From: Sinohyriopsis cumingii
Taxonomy: Eukaryota > Mollusca > Bivalvia > Unionida > Unionidae
Assembly: GCA_028554795.2 (NCBI GenBank)
Contig: CM068830.1
Coordinates: 46,328,227-46,392,226 of the forward strand
DNA: 64,000 bases
Direction of reading: 5' to 3'
Shown: piece after piece, positions 12,042 through 21,899 of the stretch
Layout: the number at the start of each line of letters is the position of its first letter
How positions within the stretch are numbered: the first letter of the stretch is position 1
Program-made: the position numbers and the translations under genes
Notes under the pieces: generated by a model
Told to the model about the DNA's origin: nothing
Seen by the model: the letters and a program-made list of their open reading frames with translations, nothing else
Database searches by the model: none

Positions 12042-12300
12042 CTGCTTGTCAATGACCATTGCAAAGTCAGGTAGCAAGTGTACTCAGAAACAAGATAAAC
12101 TGATCTGCTTGTCAATAACCATTGCAAAGTCAGGTAGCAAGTGTACTCAGACACATGATAAACTGATCTGCTTGTCAATGACCATTGCAAAGTCAGGTAG
12201 CAAGTGTACTCAGACACATGATAAACTGATCTGTTTGTCAATGACCATTGCAAAGTCAGGTAGCAAGTGTACTCAGACACATGATAAACTGGTGCTTGTC
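12042..12300. repeat. 63-bp minisatellite, four full units plus a partial
   Basis: Units start at 12042, 12105, 12168, 12231 and (partial) 12294. Each holds CTGCTTGTCAATGACCATTG and 'caggtagcaagtgtactcag'. The last three units are nearly identical, so the array expanded recently. Because the unit is 63 bp (21 codons) and free of stops in some frames, it creates repetitive open frames on both strands; these are artefacts. Confidence 0.9.
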
Positions 12301-12809
12301 CATACTAACTTCGGATTGCAGGGTTTCTAAAGGTATTGCTCCCTCCTGCCACTCAATGTCTTGCCCCCAAAGCAGTAAGTGCTGATTTAAGTTGAGAATA
12401 TAATCTGGTGATCTGTGTCAGTAAAGCCATCTGCAAAGAGCATATGAAAGGCACCAAGGCACAGCAGGTCCACTCCTGCTTTGAGAAGCCAGGAGTTGAA
12501 GAATCAACTTCACTAAAACGAACATACTTATGGGCAGTGTTTCTAATATACAAATAATACAGACAATGCATGCAAGAGGAAGATGATTCATGCTGATATG
12601 TGTTAGAAACTCTATACTTTAAAGAACCAAATGGTGAAAAGAACCAAGGTCTAAATTTGCGATAAACCTTATATAAACTGCAGCCATGGTAAAGAAAGTT
12701 GTCAAGGTCATGAACTAAAACCAAATTTGCTATCATCAAGTTACATCACCTTTTTCACAGTTCAATTCAGCCCCAAACAAAAGGGAGATAGTGCACGTTG
12801 ATGCATGGT

Positions 12810-13602
12810 GCAGACCTGCCAATCCTGACGAGTCCATCTCAGTAAGGCAGTTTAATTCTTTACTTAAGTTTGAACAGTTTTCGGTAAGGTGTAACAAAAT
12901 ATCATAAAGTGCTATTGTAAAGCTAGAAAATGTACTTCAAAGTTTGGTATTCGACATATGCAGCGCTTGTAAACAATATATTCAACTGAAATGTTCCTAT
13001 AGTACTTGTAGACCTTATTTACCACTAGTACAGTTGCACAAACTTCAGTTCCAAGCCCTATGCAGCTCAACAGCATGTTGCTATCTTTCAACCTTAAGTA
13101 ATTTCTTACAATTTTTATTTCAATTTCACATGTCTACAACAATCACATCTCCTGCCATGAGAAATCCTCACATTGGCATGACAAATCAGTGATTCCTGCC
13201 TTTTTCCCCTCAAGAATCTTAAAAATCCTTATTATTCTTCTGTGTTGCCTATTAAAACTGTTGAGAGGACTCATTTTCCATTTCATCTTCAACATGCATC
13301 GCTTGCTGGACGCCATTTAAAAAAAATTATATAGAAGGTTGATGCATGCAAACGCTTTGCATACAAAATTATGTGCAGTTTAGAGCATCTGAGATACTTC
13401 TGTAAAGTTAGTCTGGTTCCCTGACTAGTTCCACTAATTCTAATATGAAACCCTGATCGAAATCAAACATGGATGAACCAATTATCCTGAGTTTTCAGCA
13501 ACAATCATTTTTCTGTAGTTTTTGCTTTTATTCCATAAGTACGTATTTTAAGGGTCTTTTTCCTAAGACTTGCAGCAAAATTTTAAGGGTTGGCAGGTCT
13601 GC
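12810..13602. mobile_element. Non-autonomous DNA transposon, copy 2 (793 bp, intact ends)
   Basis: The ends are perfect 13-bp inverted repeats, GCAGACCTGCCAA and TTGGCAGGTCTGC. Directly outside on both sides is ATGGT (12805-12809, 13603-13607), a likely 5-bp target duplication. No open frame encodes a transposase, so it would move in trans. Homologous to copy 1 at 6120-6902. A 5-bp duplication does not match the usual signature of the common superfamilies, so I leave the class open. Confidence 0.85.
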
Positions 13603-13609
13603 ATGGTGG

Positions 13610-13893
13610 GGTTCATGACAGCATCTTTTATTCAAGATCTAGGTTGCAAAAAGTCATCAGGCTGTTTGCCTGCATGTGTGAATGGGGTGTAAAATTTTGC
13701 AGTCAACTGACTCATGGAAATGAAAGCCCTTGAAATACCAGGGTAATAAATGATGCCCAGTAATTCCAGCAAGCTTTACCAATTCCAGTGAAATCCTGCA
13801 GGACAGTGTTCATCATCTTTATTAATGCTGACTAAGTCCATGAACTTGTACGAGTACTTGTATATGGTACTTACTGCAGGAGGAGAACATTCA
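13610..13893. other. Unassigned
   Basis: Short stretch between the transposon copy and the SINE. Nothing recognised. Confidence 0.4.
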
Positions 13894-13894
13894 G

Positions 13895-14208
13895 ACAAAG
13901 ACGTGTGTGTGTGTGATTTGGATTTTTAAAAATTTTCAGTCATATCGCTATGATGTCTGCAGTGTGGCAGTTTATAGTGATGTCTAGCACTAAGGCATCA
14001 TGCCGCAGACATGTAGCATGTCCCATCCAGTCACATTATCCTGACACCAGGCAGACCAGTCCTAACACTAACTTCTTAATGTTGAGCGCCTAGCAAGGCA
14101 GCTGTTAGTACCATTTTTGTAAGTCTTTGGTATGATTTGACCGGGCTTCAAACCCGCAACCTCCTGCATTTGGGGCAGACATTCTGACTAATAGGCCACT
14201 AGAGTGGG
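13895..14208 (-). mobile_element. tRNA-derived SINE, full copy with (GT)n end
   Basis: On the minus strand it reads a tRNA-like head (CACTCTAGTGGCC, then box-B-like GGTTGCGGGTTTGAAGCC), the body 'ttagtgttaggactggtctgcctggtgtcaggataatgtgactgg', 'gcggcatgatgcc' and a tail 'cgatatgactgaaaattttt' with CA repeats. The same SINE follows both satellite arrays (about 21700-21890 and 34490-34800). No clear target duplication found. Confidence 0.75.
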
Positions 14209-14214
14209 TACAAG

Positions 14215-15028
14215 AGCAGAGGCAAAATTCTAAATATCTCTTCCACTGCTTTCCTAAGACTGAATGACATACTTTTCATAGACTGGACTGTTCAAGAAAC
14301 AGTCATCCCCCTTGTCAACAAGAAGGCTGTTCTCCTGCTGCACACTCTGCATGTCCTGGGATATAACTTCCCTCATGGTAGAGATGATGCAGTGTCACCA
14401 TGCATAATACTGGCATTACCTGTTGGGCATGTTGCAGCCAGCTGTGTCATGCCCTGCAACGAGCATGGTCCAGCTGGGAAGTATGATTCTGGGGTATTTG
14501 ATCATGCTGGGCCAGACAGACATCATAGATATGGTATGTCTGCATTGATGCCTGGCTGGCAAGTGTGGTTTAATGGACATATCCCATCATTGCTGCTGGA
14601 ACTGTCAAATGACGCAAGGTTTGCCAGTCTGAAAAGATCAAGTCATGCTCACCAAAACCGTACAACTGGCTTGAAAGTTGGTCAGCAGCCAGATGGCATA
14701 CAGAAAATGTTATATAATTTGTGGGCCCAGCTGGAGGGCAAAGTCTGAATGTAATCCCGCATTCCTGTTTTTGATGGTACTAAATCACTGCATGTGTGTG
14801 GGGTGGGGACTAAAATTGGGTAGAAACCAGTCCACATTTCCTGCAAACTCCTCATCAATGACCTTTAAGATGGAGCTTCTTGTATTATGTGTATCATTTG
14901 AGATTCCAGTAGACATGGTGTCAAACTATTTGTTGGCCTTCTGGCCCGAAAGAATATGCTGCATGGGTATGACAATGTACATTGTGCCGGCAAGGCATTT
15001 TCATGAAGATTTGATATTGCTAGCATTT
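14215..15028. other. Unassigned coding-like sequence before the gap
   Basis: Several + frames remain open for over 100 codons (14392-14748; 14678 to the gap) and have ordinary-looking composition, for example GPDRHHRYGMSALMPGWQVW. There may be a decayed retroelement here, but I cannot name a family. Confidence 0.25.
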
Positions 15029-15128
15029 NNNNNNNNNNNNNNNNNNNNNNNNNNNNNNNNNNNNNNNNNNNNNNNNNNNNNNNNNNNNNNNNNNNNNNNN
15101 NNNNNNNNNNNNNNNNNNNNNNNNNNNN
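15029..15128. other. Assembly gap of exactly 100 N
   Basis: A run of 100 N, the usual placeholder for a gap of unknown size. Sequence on the two sides may not be adjacent in the genome, and the missing upstream EIF3A exons could lie in it. Confidence 0.99.
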
Positions 15129-15749
15129 AAGTTAAATATCAAGATTAGTTTAATGGACGTTTGAAAATTTAGTATTAAAGTAAAATTGCCTATTTTTGAG
15201 AGAAAAATCCTAATAGTAATACATGTACTTTATTTAAATTAACAGTAATGTAGAGGATGCTGATTTATTTATGAAATATACCATAAACGTGTGTTTCATG
15301 TTCATTACTCCAAAGTAAAATATCCAAGAACCACCTCAGAAAATCAGTAATGACATATTCATGTAAAACACAAAACACAATTCTAAAAAAGTGTTGGAGA
15401 TGCAGTTATCAGCTGTGAGTCACATAGCTAACACATGTTGAGTAGCAGACTGGATGCTTGGTATGGTAGGAATTGTATTTGCCTTGTCAGAATAGTTGGT
15501 AAAGATTGTAAGAGGACTTCCTGGTTGGAAAAAAGTGAATTTGAGAAATGTATTATTTTTTTCATCGTATGTGTCCTTGTTTCACTTCATTAATAATAAT
15601 GATATGACTTTTGACAAATCTTTTAGTCTGCGTGACTCAATGCTGATATGTGTAAAACAAATGTCGAGGCTGCGACAGATGTGTCCTCTGTAGAAATGGG
15701 TGTTTATTAAACTAGGTCAAAATTAGGTAGTGTAAAAATAGGAAGTGGA

Positions 15750-17339
15750 ACAATACACAATATGGAAAACGCTCGCTTTGGAAGACATTGGGCGGACATA
15801 CAGACACATCAAGATGTACTTAATAAGATTCATACACATATTATATACTGTTGTATAGCTGTCCTTGTATGCTTCAGATTTATACTATTAACATTGAAGT
15901 TTGTGGTACCGAGGCAAACGGCAATGGTAGATGCACGTATCAAGGATATAAAGATCGTTAAATTCACAACCGATACAGAGTCAAAAATACCAAAAATTTC
16001 ATATTGCATTTTCTTACATTTCTACTATCACAGATCGATTTAGACTGATGCGAAACCTATCAATTTATATCAAATTTGTCAAAATCGGGCTTTATTTACT
16101 ATTGTTATGAGTTATTCACCTGTATGGAAAACGATCGTATAGGAAGACATTAGGCGAAATGACAGACAAAGGAAGACATACTTAATAAGATACATACACA
16201 TACTATTTACAGTTGTACGGCTTTAATTATATGCTTTAGCTATATAGCAGTAGCATCGAAATATGTAGTACGATCGCAAAACGGCAATGGTAGATTCACG
16301 TAGCAAGGATATGAAGATCGGTAAAGTCGCACCCGATATTCAGTAAAAAGAGCAAAACCTTCTATTTTGCATTTTCACACATGTCTATTGGCACCGATCG
16401 ATTTAGTATGATTAGAAACATATCAATTAAAATCAAATTTTTTATCTGATATCAAATGTGTCAAAACCTTGTTTTTGCGATTGTTATGACTTATTCGCCC
16501 ATATGAAAAACTTTCGTATAGATCGGATCTAGGCGCACGGACAGACAAATAAAGACGTGCTTATTAAAATATATACACACATTTTATAATATTGTATAGT
16601 TTTAATTCTATACTTCAGATCTCTAATATTAGCATCGAAGTATGTGCTACAATCACAAAACGGGAAGGGTGTATTAAAGTAGCAAGGATATGAAGACCGG
16701 TAAAGTCGCACCCGATATTCCGTAAAAAGTGGAACTTTTTTATTTTGTATTTTCACACACGTCTATTGGCACAAATCGATGTAGGTAGATGAGAACCTAT
16801 ATATTAATATGAAATTTGTCAAAAGCTGTGTTTGTTTACTATTGGTATAAATTATTCACCTATATGGAAACCGTTCGGATAGGAAGGCATCGGGTGCACA
16901 AACAGACATATGAAACCGTACTTAATAATATACATACACATATTATTTAATGTTGTACATCTTTAGTTATATCATTCAAATCTATAGTATTAGTATCCAA
17001 GTATGTGATACTATGGCTAAACGGGAAGGGTAGATGCACATATCAAGGATATGAAGATCGGTAAAGTCGCAAGCCATAATGAGTCATAAATACCAACTTT
17101 TTTATTATTAATTTTCTCGACTTTTTTGGGGGACAGATCGATTTAAACTGATGAGAAACCTATACATTGATATTATATATGTCGAAATATATGGTTGTTT
17201 AAGATTGGTACAACTAATTTACCTATATGGAAAATGTTTGTGTTGGAAGGCATTTGGCGCACGGAAAGCCAAATGAAGACGTACTTAATAATATATGCAA
17301 ACATGTTATATACTGTTGTTTAGCTTAAATTTTATGCTT
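15750..17339. repeat. ~360-bp satellite array A, left part
   Basis: Units can be followed by the motif 'tatggaaaac-ttcgtatagg' at about 15760, 16119, 16500, 16861 and 17223. Other constant blocks are 'taataagatacatacacatatta', 'tagtattagcatcgaagtatgtg', 'aaggatatgaagatcggtaaagtcgca' and 'gatcgatttagactgatgagaaacctat'. Units are moderately diverged from one another. A LINE interrupts the last unit at 17339/21454; the array then ends shortly after. Noncoding. Confidence 0.92.
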
Positions 17340-17532
17340 CATCATCATCATCATCATCATCATCTTTATTTCCTTCCATGGAAGATTACATGATATAAGA
17401 ATAAATCATCTGAATACAATCAATAAATATAAAAAAAAAAAAAAAAAAAATATTCTATATTGGAATACAAATTCTTACACAATATCAATCAACAAAGTGT
17501 TCGTCAACTCATAAGTTGCAAGTTTCAGTACC

Positions 17533-20500
17533 TTATTTACAGAAGATAGCTGCACACTGCATGACAAAGTATGCTGCATACAGGACGAATAGCTTGGAGT
17601 TTTCTTTGTCGATTACTCCTGATGGTAACCTTTTACCTAAAAGATATTGTAGTTGCAGCTCATCTTCTGCATTAAATAACGTAATGTGCAGGCTCAGGGG
17701 AAATTTATCAGTAAGGAAATCCCAGAAAGAATTTCGAAAGTTCGACATATAAGGACAACTAACACAACAATGAAGTATCAAGTCTGTATAAACATTCCCA
17801 CATCTAATACACATATCAAGCTGTGTTTGTGGAACAGCAGCCCATAGTTTAGCTACATATGTAAATACCTTAGTGTGTTGTCTAGTTTTAGCCGACTGCC
17901 ACACTGAGGCAGGTCGTAAGTATTCGTGTATCGAAGAGAATCTATCAAAATCTGCTTGATTAGACATACGAACTCTCCAGAGGCTATTTTCAAGACCAAC
18001 AATTTTTGACCTTACAATTTCTTTCCAATTATGTTTATCTGGAATTTCAGAATAATGTAAATAATCAGTTAGATACCCGAGCAAGTCAAACTTCTTTGAG
18101 GTATAATATAAATTTGAAATTAACCCGCAGCTTGACATGCATCCGCTCAGAATGAAGTGAAATAACGCAACGTTAAACACACGTTTAGTATGTACATTGT
18201 TAGGCATCAAACACAATCTGTGTAAAAACATCAATTTTCTTCTATCAATTTCGGACTGCGCTGATGTCCATCCTAGCATTCCCAGGGCAATGTCTGATCT
18301 TGTATGTATTGGAAAACCTTGTAAATGTTTGGCAAAATACCTCAGAGTTTTATCCAATAAAGCGAGGTCACTTTTTGAAATGTTACACCATAATTCACTT
18401 CCATAAAACATTGAAGGGAAAATTACCTTTTTAATTACATTTGCAGCAACCAAAGGATTTAAACCATTCGGTTTAATGCCAATACCAAACAGACCGTGAA
18501 AAGATTTTTTCCCTTTCTTGCATGCATCGAGTATTGCGTCATGCGACGTCAGCTTTGAGTTAATCCGGTGACCCAGGTGTGTTGCCGAATCGGTGACCGG
18601 CAAACATGACGGGCCAAGATACCATTTCATATTGATAAAATTCTTGTATTGGGGTCCGAAAATGATAATGTATGACTTTGTAACACTAAGCTCGAATCGC
18701 CACTTATTACTGTAGTCGTATGCTATATCTAACAGCTTTTGTAGATTGCTAGGATATATAGCCAAAAGTGAAATATCATCAGCTAGGGTTGGATTTCCCA
18801 CAGCTAAGGATCCAATCTTTGCTCCAAATCCACTATTTTCTAACTGTAGCAGCAAGTCATTTATAAATATTGTGTACATCAAGGTTGACAAAACACCCCC
18901 TTGTCTCACTCCTTGGCCAATTGAGAACCAATCTGAAAATTGCCCATTTACAAGAACTTTACTCTGTAAATTTGTATACATGTTAAAAAATATCAAAAGG
19001 GATTTACCCGTAATTCCCAACGTGAATAATTTAAAAAGCAGTCCTTCGTGCCACACGGCATCAAATGCCTTTTTTGTATCAAGAAAAGCAGCAAAAACCC
19101 GTGAACCCATGTTTACATTATATTGTACTGATTGCAACAGCACAAAACTCGCTGTTGTGCAGCCTAAACCTTTTTGGTAACCATGTTGTTGTGAACTGGG
19201 TATACTAGAATTAGTATCTTTGAGCCAAGTTACCAAACGTTCATGAATAATTTTCTCAAAGGTTTTGTAGATAACAGGCAGTAAAGTAACAGGCCTGTAA
19301 CTTTCGAGGGAGTTCTTTGATTTTCTGTTACCTTTGTACAGTGGTATTACTAACCCTTTTTTGCAATCTACAGGTATGTAAGATTGATCAATCATCCGAG
19401 TAAATAAAATTGTCATACACTCGATGAGGTAGTCGCTGCCATAGATCAAATGTTCATTGCAAATTTGATCATGGCCCGATGCTTTTGATTTCTTTAGACC
19501 TTTAATGATTTCTCTTACTTCATTTAAACTGATACTGGTCTGTAAGGCCTCGATATGGCTTACTTCGTCCTGTAGACCCCGATTTAATTCTCTCTCTATA
19601 AATTCATAAAAGTTTCCGTCAAAACTATGGTTTAAATTCGGCGTGTGAATGTCCTCATAGTATCTAGCAAAGCCATTTGCGATGGAATCATCATCACGGA
19701 CACAAACTCCATCAGTTGATAGTTCCTGACAAAAATTTGTATTGTTCCCTCTCTTAATGTTGATCATTTTCCAAAAGTGTCTTACATCGCATTCATGTGC
19801 TTTTTCAATTTCTTCATACACCTCCCCCATATATTTTTCCACAGCCAGTTTTTGAACGTTTCTAAAGTCTCTCTTCTTATCTTTATATTCTCTGTAAGAA
19901 TTAAATTGACTACCCCTCGGTCTTCCCTCATTTATCCAAGTATACCTAGCTTGTCTTTGAAGTTTATGTGCTTCTTTGAGTTCATTTGACCAATATGGTT
20001 TGGCATGATAATTGAATTTAGACTTTGGAAGCGCGATGTCGCTTGACTGCTGTATTGCATTAACAATGTGCTGGTAAAAGCTATCAACATTGTCCGAAAT
20101 AGTATCTATATCTAAAGTTTTCAGGCGAAGGTCCAGCTCAGATTGATAGTTTTTCAAGATATCAGCGTTTAATTTATTCCAGGCTATGTTGTTTCTCTTC
20201 ATAGACTGTCTGAAGTCTCTCCCACAGGTCACTGTACGAAGGGAAGTAAGGATAGGGAGGTGGTCAGATATCGCGTGCTCTTCGTGATCTGAAACAATGT
20301 GCACACTTCGTAATCTACCTATGCATTGATCCGACAGTACAAAATGATCAATCATCGTTCTTGCTGGGGTGAACGTATAGCGGGAACCAGTGCATATTAT
20401 TAAATGTCCAGCACTCACTAGATTATTATATCGCAAGAACTCATGAAATACTCTATCTTTGTAATCTCTGAAAGTGGCTGGTTCAGCTACTGCATTGAAA

Positions 20501-21060
20501 TCACCAGTAAAATACACGTCCCCCAGCTGTGAGTACTGATCATAGAGATTTTGAATCAACTCAATTTGCGCTTTGTAACAATCTATGCCATATAATAGGG
20601 TCGGCATATATACACAAAAAATATATACATTTTGCATATCAGGAAATTTGAATTCTATGCCAACAACTCTGTCACTATTAACTTCATCTATAAAGTTAGC
20701 ATATCTCATGAGAGAAGTTTTGCAGAAGATTGCAACTCCTCCTTTACCACATTTTATTAACATACAATTAGAGGAAATATCCTCTGCCTTAGCAGTGCAT
20801 TTATAATCAGAACGAATAGTATCGCAAAATGGAAGTATGTGCTGTAATAGTTTATGTTCAGTTACGCAAGCTACGTCAACATTATATTTATCCAGCATTG
20901 CACTAAAGCTAAGAGCAGAGGACATAATTCCTCTAACATTCCAGGTCAGTATATTAAGATTCATATTAACTTGCAATATAGGCATATTAATACTTATGCA
21001 TCGTGAAAGCAGGACTAAAATGACAAAGATGACAAAACACATTAACTTACGACAGAACAT
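17533..21060 (-). CDS. LINE ORF2: endonuclease-reverse transcriptase, 1175 codons, uninterrupted
   Basis: The protein nicks target DNA and copies element RNA in place. Apurinic-type endonuclease at about residues 33-275: TWNVRG, TEHKL (catalytic Glu), GDFNAV near 187, SDHLPI near 265. Reverse transcriptase at about 510-810: SYRPVTLLP near 588, FLDTKKAFDAVWH near 663, GVRQGGVLS near 715, LADD near 760. A zinc-finger-like CIRC...H...C motif lies near 1085. The first 32 residues are hydrophobic and signal-peptide-like, unusual for this family; Met33 (20964) just before the endonuclease is an equally good start. No stop or frameshift is seen. The ADD box has Leu instead of the usual Tyr/Phe. ORF1 ends 36 bp upstream of the first Met. 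Confidence 0.93.
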   Translation of the reverse strand: MFCRKLMCFVIFVILVLLSRCISINMPILQVNMNLNILTWNVRGIMSSALSFSAMLDKYNVDVACVTEHKLLQHILPFCDTIRSDYKCTAKAEDISSNCMLIKCGKGGVAIFCKTSLMRYANFIDEVNSDRVVGIEFKFPDMQNVYIFCVYMPTLLYGIDCYKAQIELIQNLYDQYSQLGDVYFTGDFNAVAEPATFRDYKDRVFHEFLRYNNLVSAGHLIICTGSRYTFTPARTMIDHFVLSDQCIGRLRSVHIVSDHEEHAISDHLPILTSLRTVTCGRDFRQSMKRNNIAWNKLNADILKNYQSELDLRLKTLDIDTISDNVDSFYQHIVNAIQQSSDIALPKSKFNYHAKPYWSNELKEAHKLQRQARYTWINEGRPRGSQFNSYREYKDKKRDFRNVQKLAVEKYMGEVYEEIEKAHECDVRHFWKMINIKRGNNTNFCQELSTDGVCVRDDDSIANGFARYYEDIHTPNLNHSFDGNFYEFIERELNRGLQDEVSHIEALQTSISLNEVREIIKGLKKSKASGHDQICNEHLIYGSDYLIECMTILFTRMIDQSYIPVDCKKGLVIPLYKGNRKSKNSLESYRPVTLLPVIYKTFEKIIHERLVTWLKDTNSSIPSSQQHGYQKGLGCTTASFVLLQSVQYNVNMGSRVFAAFLDTKKAFDAVWHEGLLFKLFTLGITGKSLLIFFNMYTNLQSKVLVNGQFSDWFSIGQGVRQGGVLSTLMYTIFINDLLLQLENSGFGAKIGSLAVGNPTLADDISLLAIYPSNLQKLLDIAYDYSNKWRFELSVTKSYIIIFGPQYKNFINMKWYLGPSCLPVTDSATHLGHRINSKLTSHDAILDACKKGKKSFHGLFGIGIKPNGLNPLVAANVIKKVIFPSMFYGSELWCNISKSDLALLDKTLRYFAKHLQGFPIHTRSDIALGMLGWTSAQSEIDRRKLMFLHRLCLMPNNVHTKRVFNVALFHFILSGCMSSCGLISNLYYTSKKFDLLGYLTDYLHYSEIPDKHNWKEIVRSKIVGLENSLWRVRMSNQADFDRFSSIHEYLRPASVWQSAKTRQHTKVFTYVAKLWAAVPQTQLDMCIRCGNVYTDLILHCCVSCPYMSNFRNSFWDFLTDKFPLSLHITLFNAEDELQLQYLLGKRLPSGVIDKENSKLFVLYAAYFVMQCAAIFCK

Positions 21061-21096
21061 AATGGCAAATTTATGAACAATTAACTGTCACCCTAG

Positions 21097-21453
21097 TCAC
21101 AGAATATCGCATCCTGCACCTTCATTTGCCTCCTGATCGCGATTGCTAAACCTGTCTCGCCAAGATTGATTCCCATACCACCTTCTTACATAAACACCTT
21201 TTGGCCATGTTACATCATTTTCAACAGTGTCGCAGTCTGAATTATATACAGTCAGCTTGGCCGATAGACAATTACGTCTACTGTGGATAAACTTTATGGA
21301 TAACGGATCTATATCGTATTCTTTCAAGAATTTACCGAGGCCTTCAGCAGTAGATTTGACGCCAATGCCACCCACATAAAAGCGCCTTGTTCTACGTCTA
21401 ACTACACCTTCAAATACAACATTCTCATTTTTGTCATCAACATCCTCATGTCC
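21097..21453 (-). pseudogene. LINE ORF1, C-terminal part only (5'-truncated)
   Basis: The frame includes RRTRRFYVGGIG and VTWPKGVYVRRWYG, the pattern of the RNA-binding ORF1 protein of Jockey/CR1-type LINEs (an RRM-like fold followed by a WPxGVxVRxW motif). It begins abruptly at the target duplication, so the 5' half is missing by truncation during insertion. The open frame seems to extend into the satellite (to 21543), but that part is flank, not gene. It ends just before ORF2. Confidence 0.8.
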
Positions 21454-21530
21454 AAATTTTATGCTTGAAATCAGTAGTATTAGCATCGAAGTATGTTGTA
21501 ACCCCCCTCCCCTTAGTACGCTACTGCAAG
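21454..21530. repeat. Satellite array A, end, and shared unique tail
   Basis: After the LINE the interrupted satellite unit resumes (agtattagcatcgaagtatgt) and passes into the C-rich segment 'cccctccccttagtacgctactgcaagc'. The same transition is present at 34240-34310 after array B. Confidence 0.85.
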
Positions 21531-21895
21531 CAGACTTTGTCAAATGCTAAGAGACACTAACTTGCTGGAAAATTATAATTTTAATAATTTTGTGGACTCG
21601 TATATTATAACCTTATAATGCGCCTTCATTTTCCATCAGGTAGGTCTCCAGGTCGAGTTGTCATGAAAAACAGGAACCAGTATCGTACATTCTTTTCTAA
21701 GCGACTTCTCCGATGGTGCAATGTGTCTATAGAGCGTCCGCCTCGGATGCGAGTGGTCGCGTATTCAAACCCCGGCCGAATCATACTAAAGACATAAAAA
21801 ATGGTACTAGCAGCTGCCACTTTTGGTGCCGATCATTAAGAGGTTAGTGTTCGGATTAGCCGGCCTGTTGTCAGGATAGTGTGACTGGGTGGGAC
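21530..21895 (+). mobile_element. Shared satellite tail plus tRNA-like SINE (copy A)
   Basis: Collinear with 34310-34680: 'aaattataattttaat', 'ttataatgcgccttcattttcc', 'aggtctccaggtcgagttgtca' and then the tRNA-like head (CGATGGTGCAATGTGTCTATAG, box-B-like GGTCGCGTATTCAAACCCC) and SINE body as far as GTGGGACAAG. The SINE tail present in copy B is missing. The conserved 230 bp between array and SINE in both places means they moved or were copied together. Confidence 0.8.
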
Positions 21896-21899
21896 AAGT

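Larger units (their letters stand above)
17340..21453 (-). mobile_element. LINE (APE-type non-LTR retrotransposon), 4114 bp, young insertion
   Basis: Flanked by a perfect 13-bp target duplication AAATTTTATGCTT (17327-17339 and 21454-21466) that splits one satellite unit. The minus-strand element has the end of ORF1, a complete ORF2, a 3' UTR with an A/T run, an AATAAA signal and a terminal (GAT)n tail at 17340-17362. The 5' end falls inside ORF1, so the copy is 5'-truncated. RT motifs (RQGGVLS, ADD) and the C-terminal Cys/His motif place it in the Jockey/CR1 group; the exact clade is uncertain. Confidence 0.95.

Noticed and set aside
12014-12330. Repetitive open frames on both strands
   Set aside because: Explained by the 63-bp minisatellite.
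14392-15028. Possible DIRS-like or other retroelement coding remnant
   Set aside because: One short stretch (GHVAAS) faintly recalls a DIRS reverse transcriptase block, but no catalytic motif is visible; not enough to name it.
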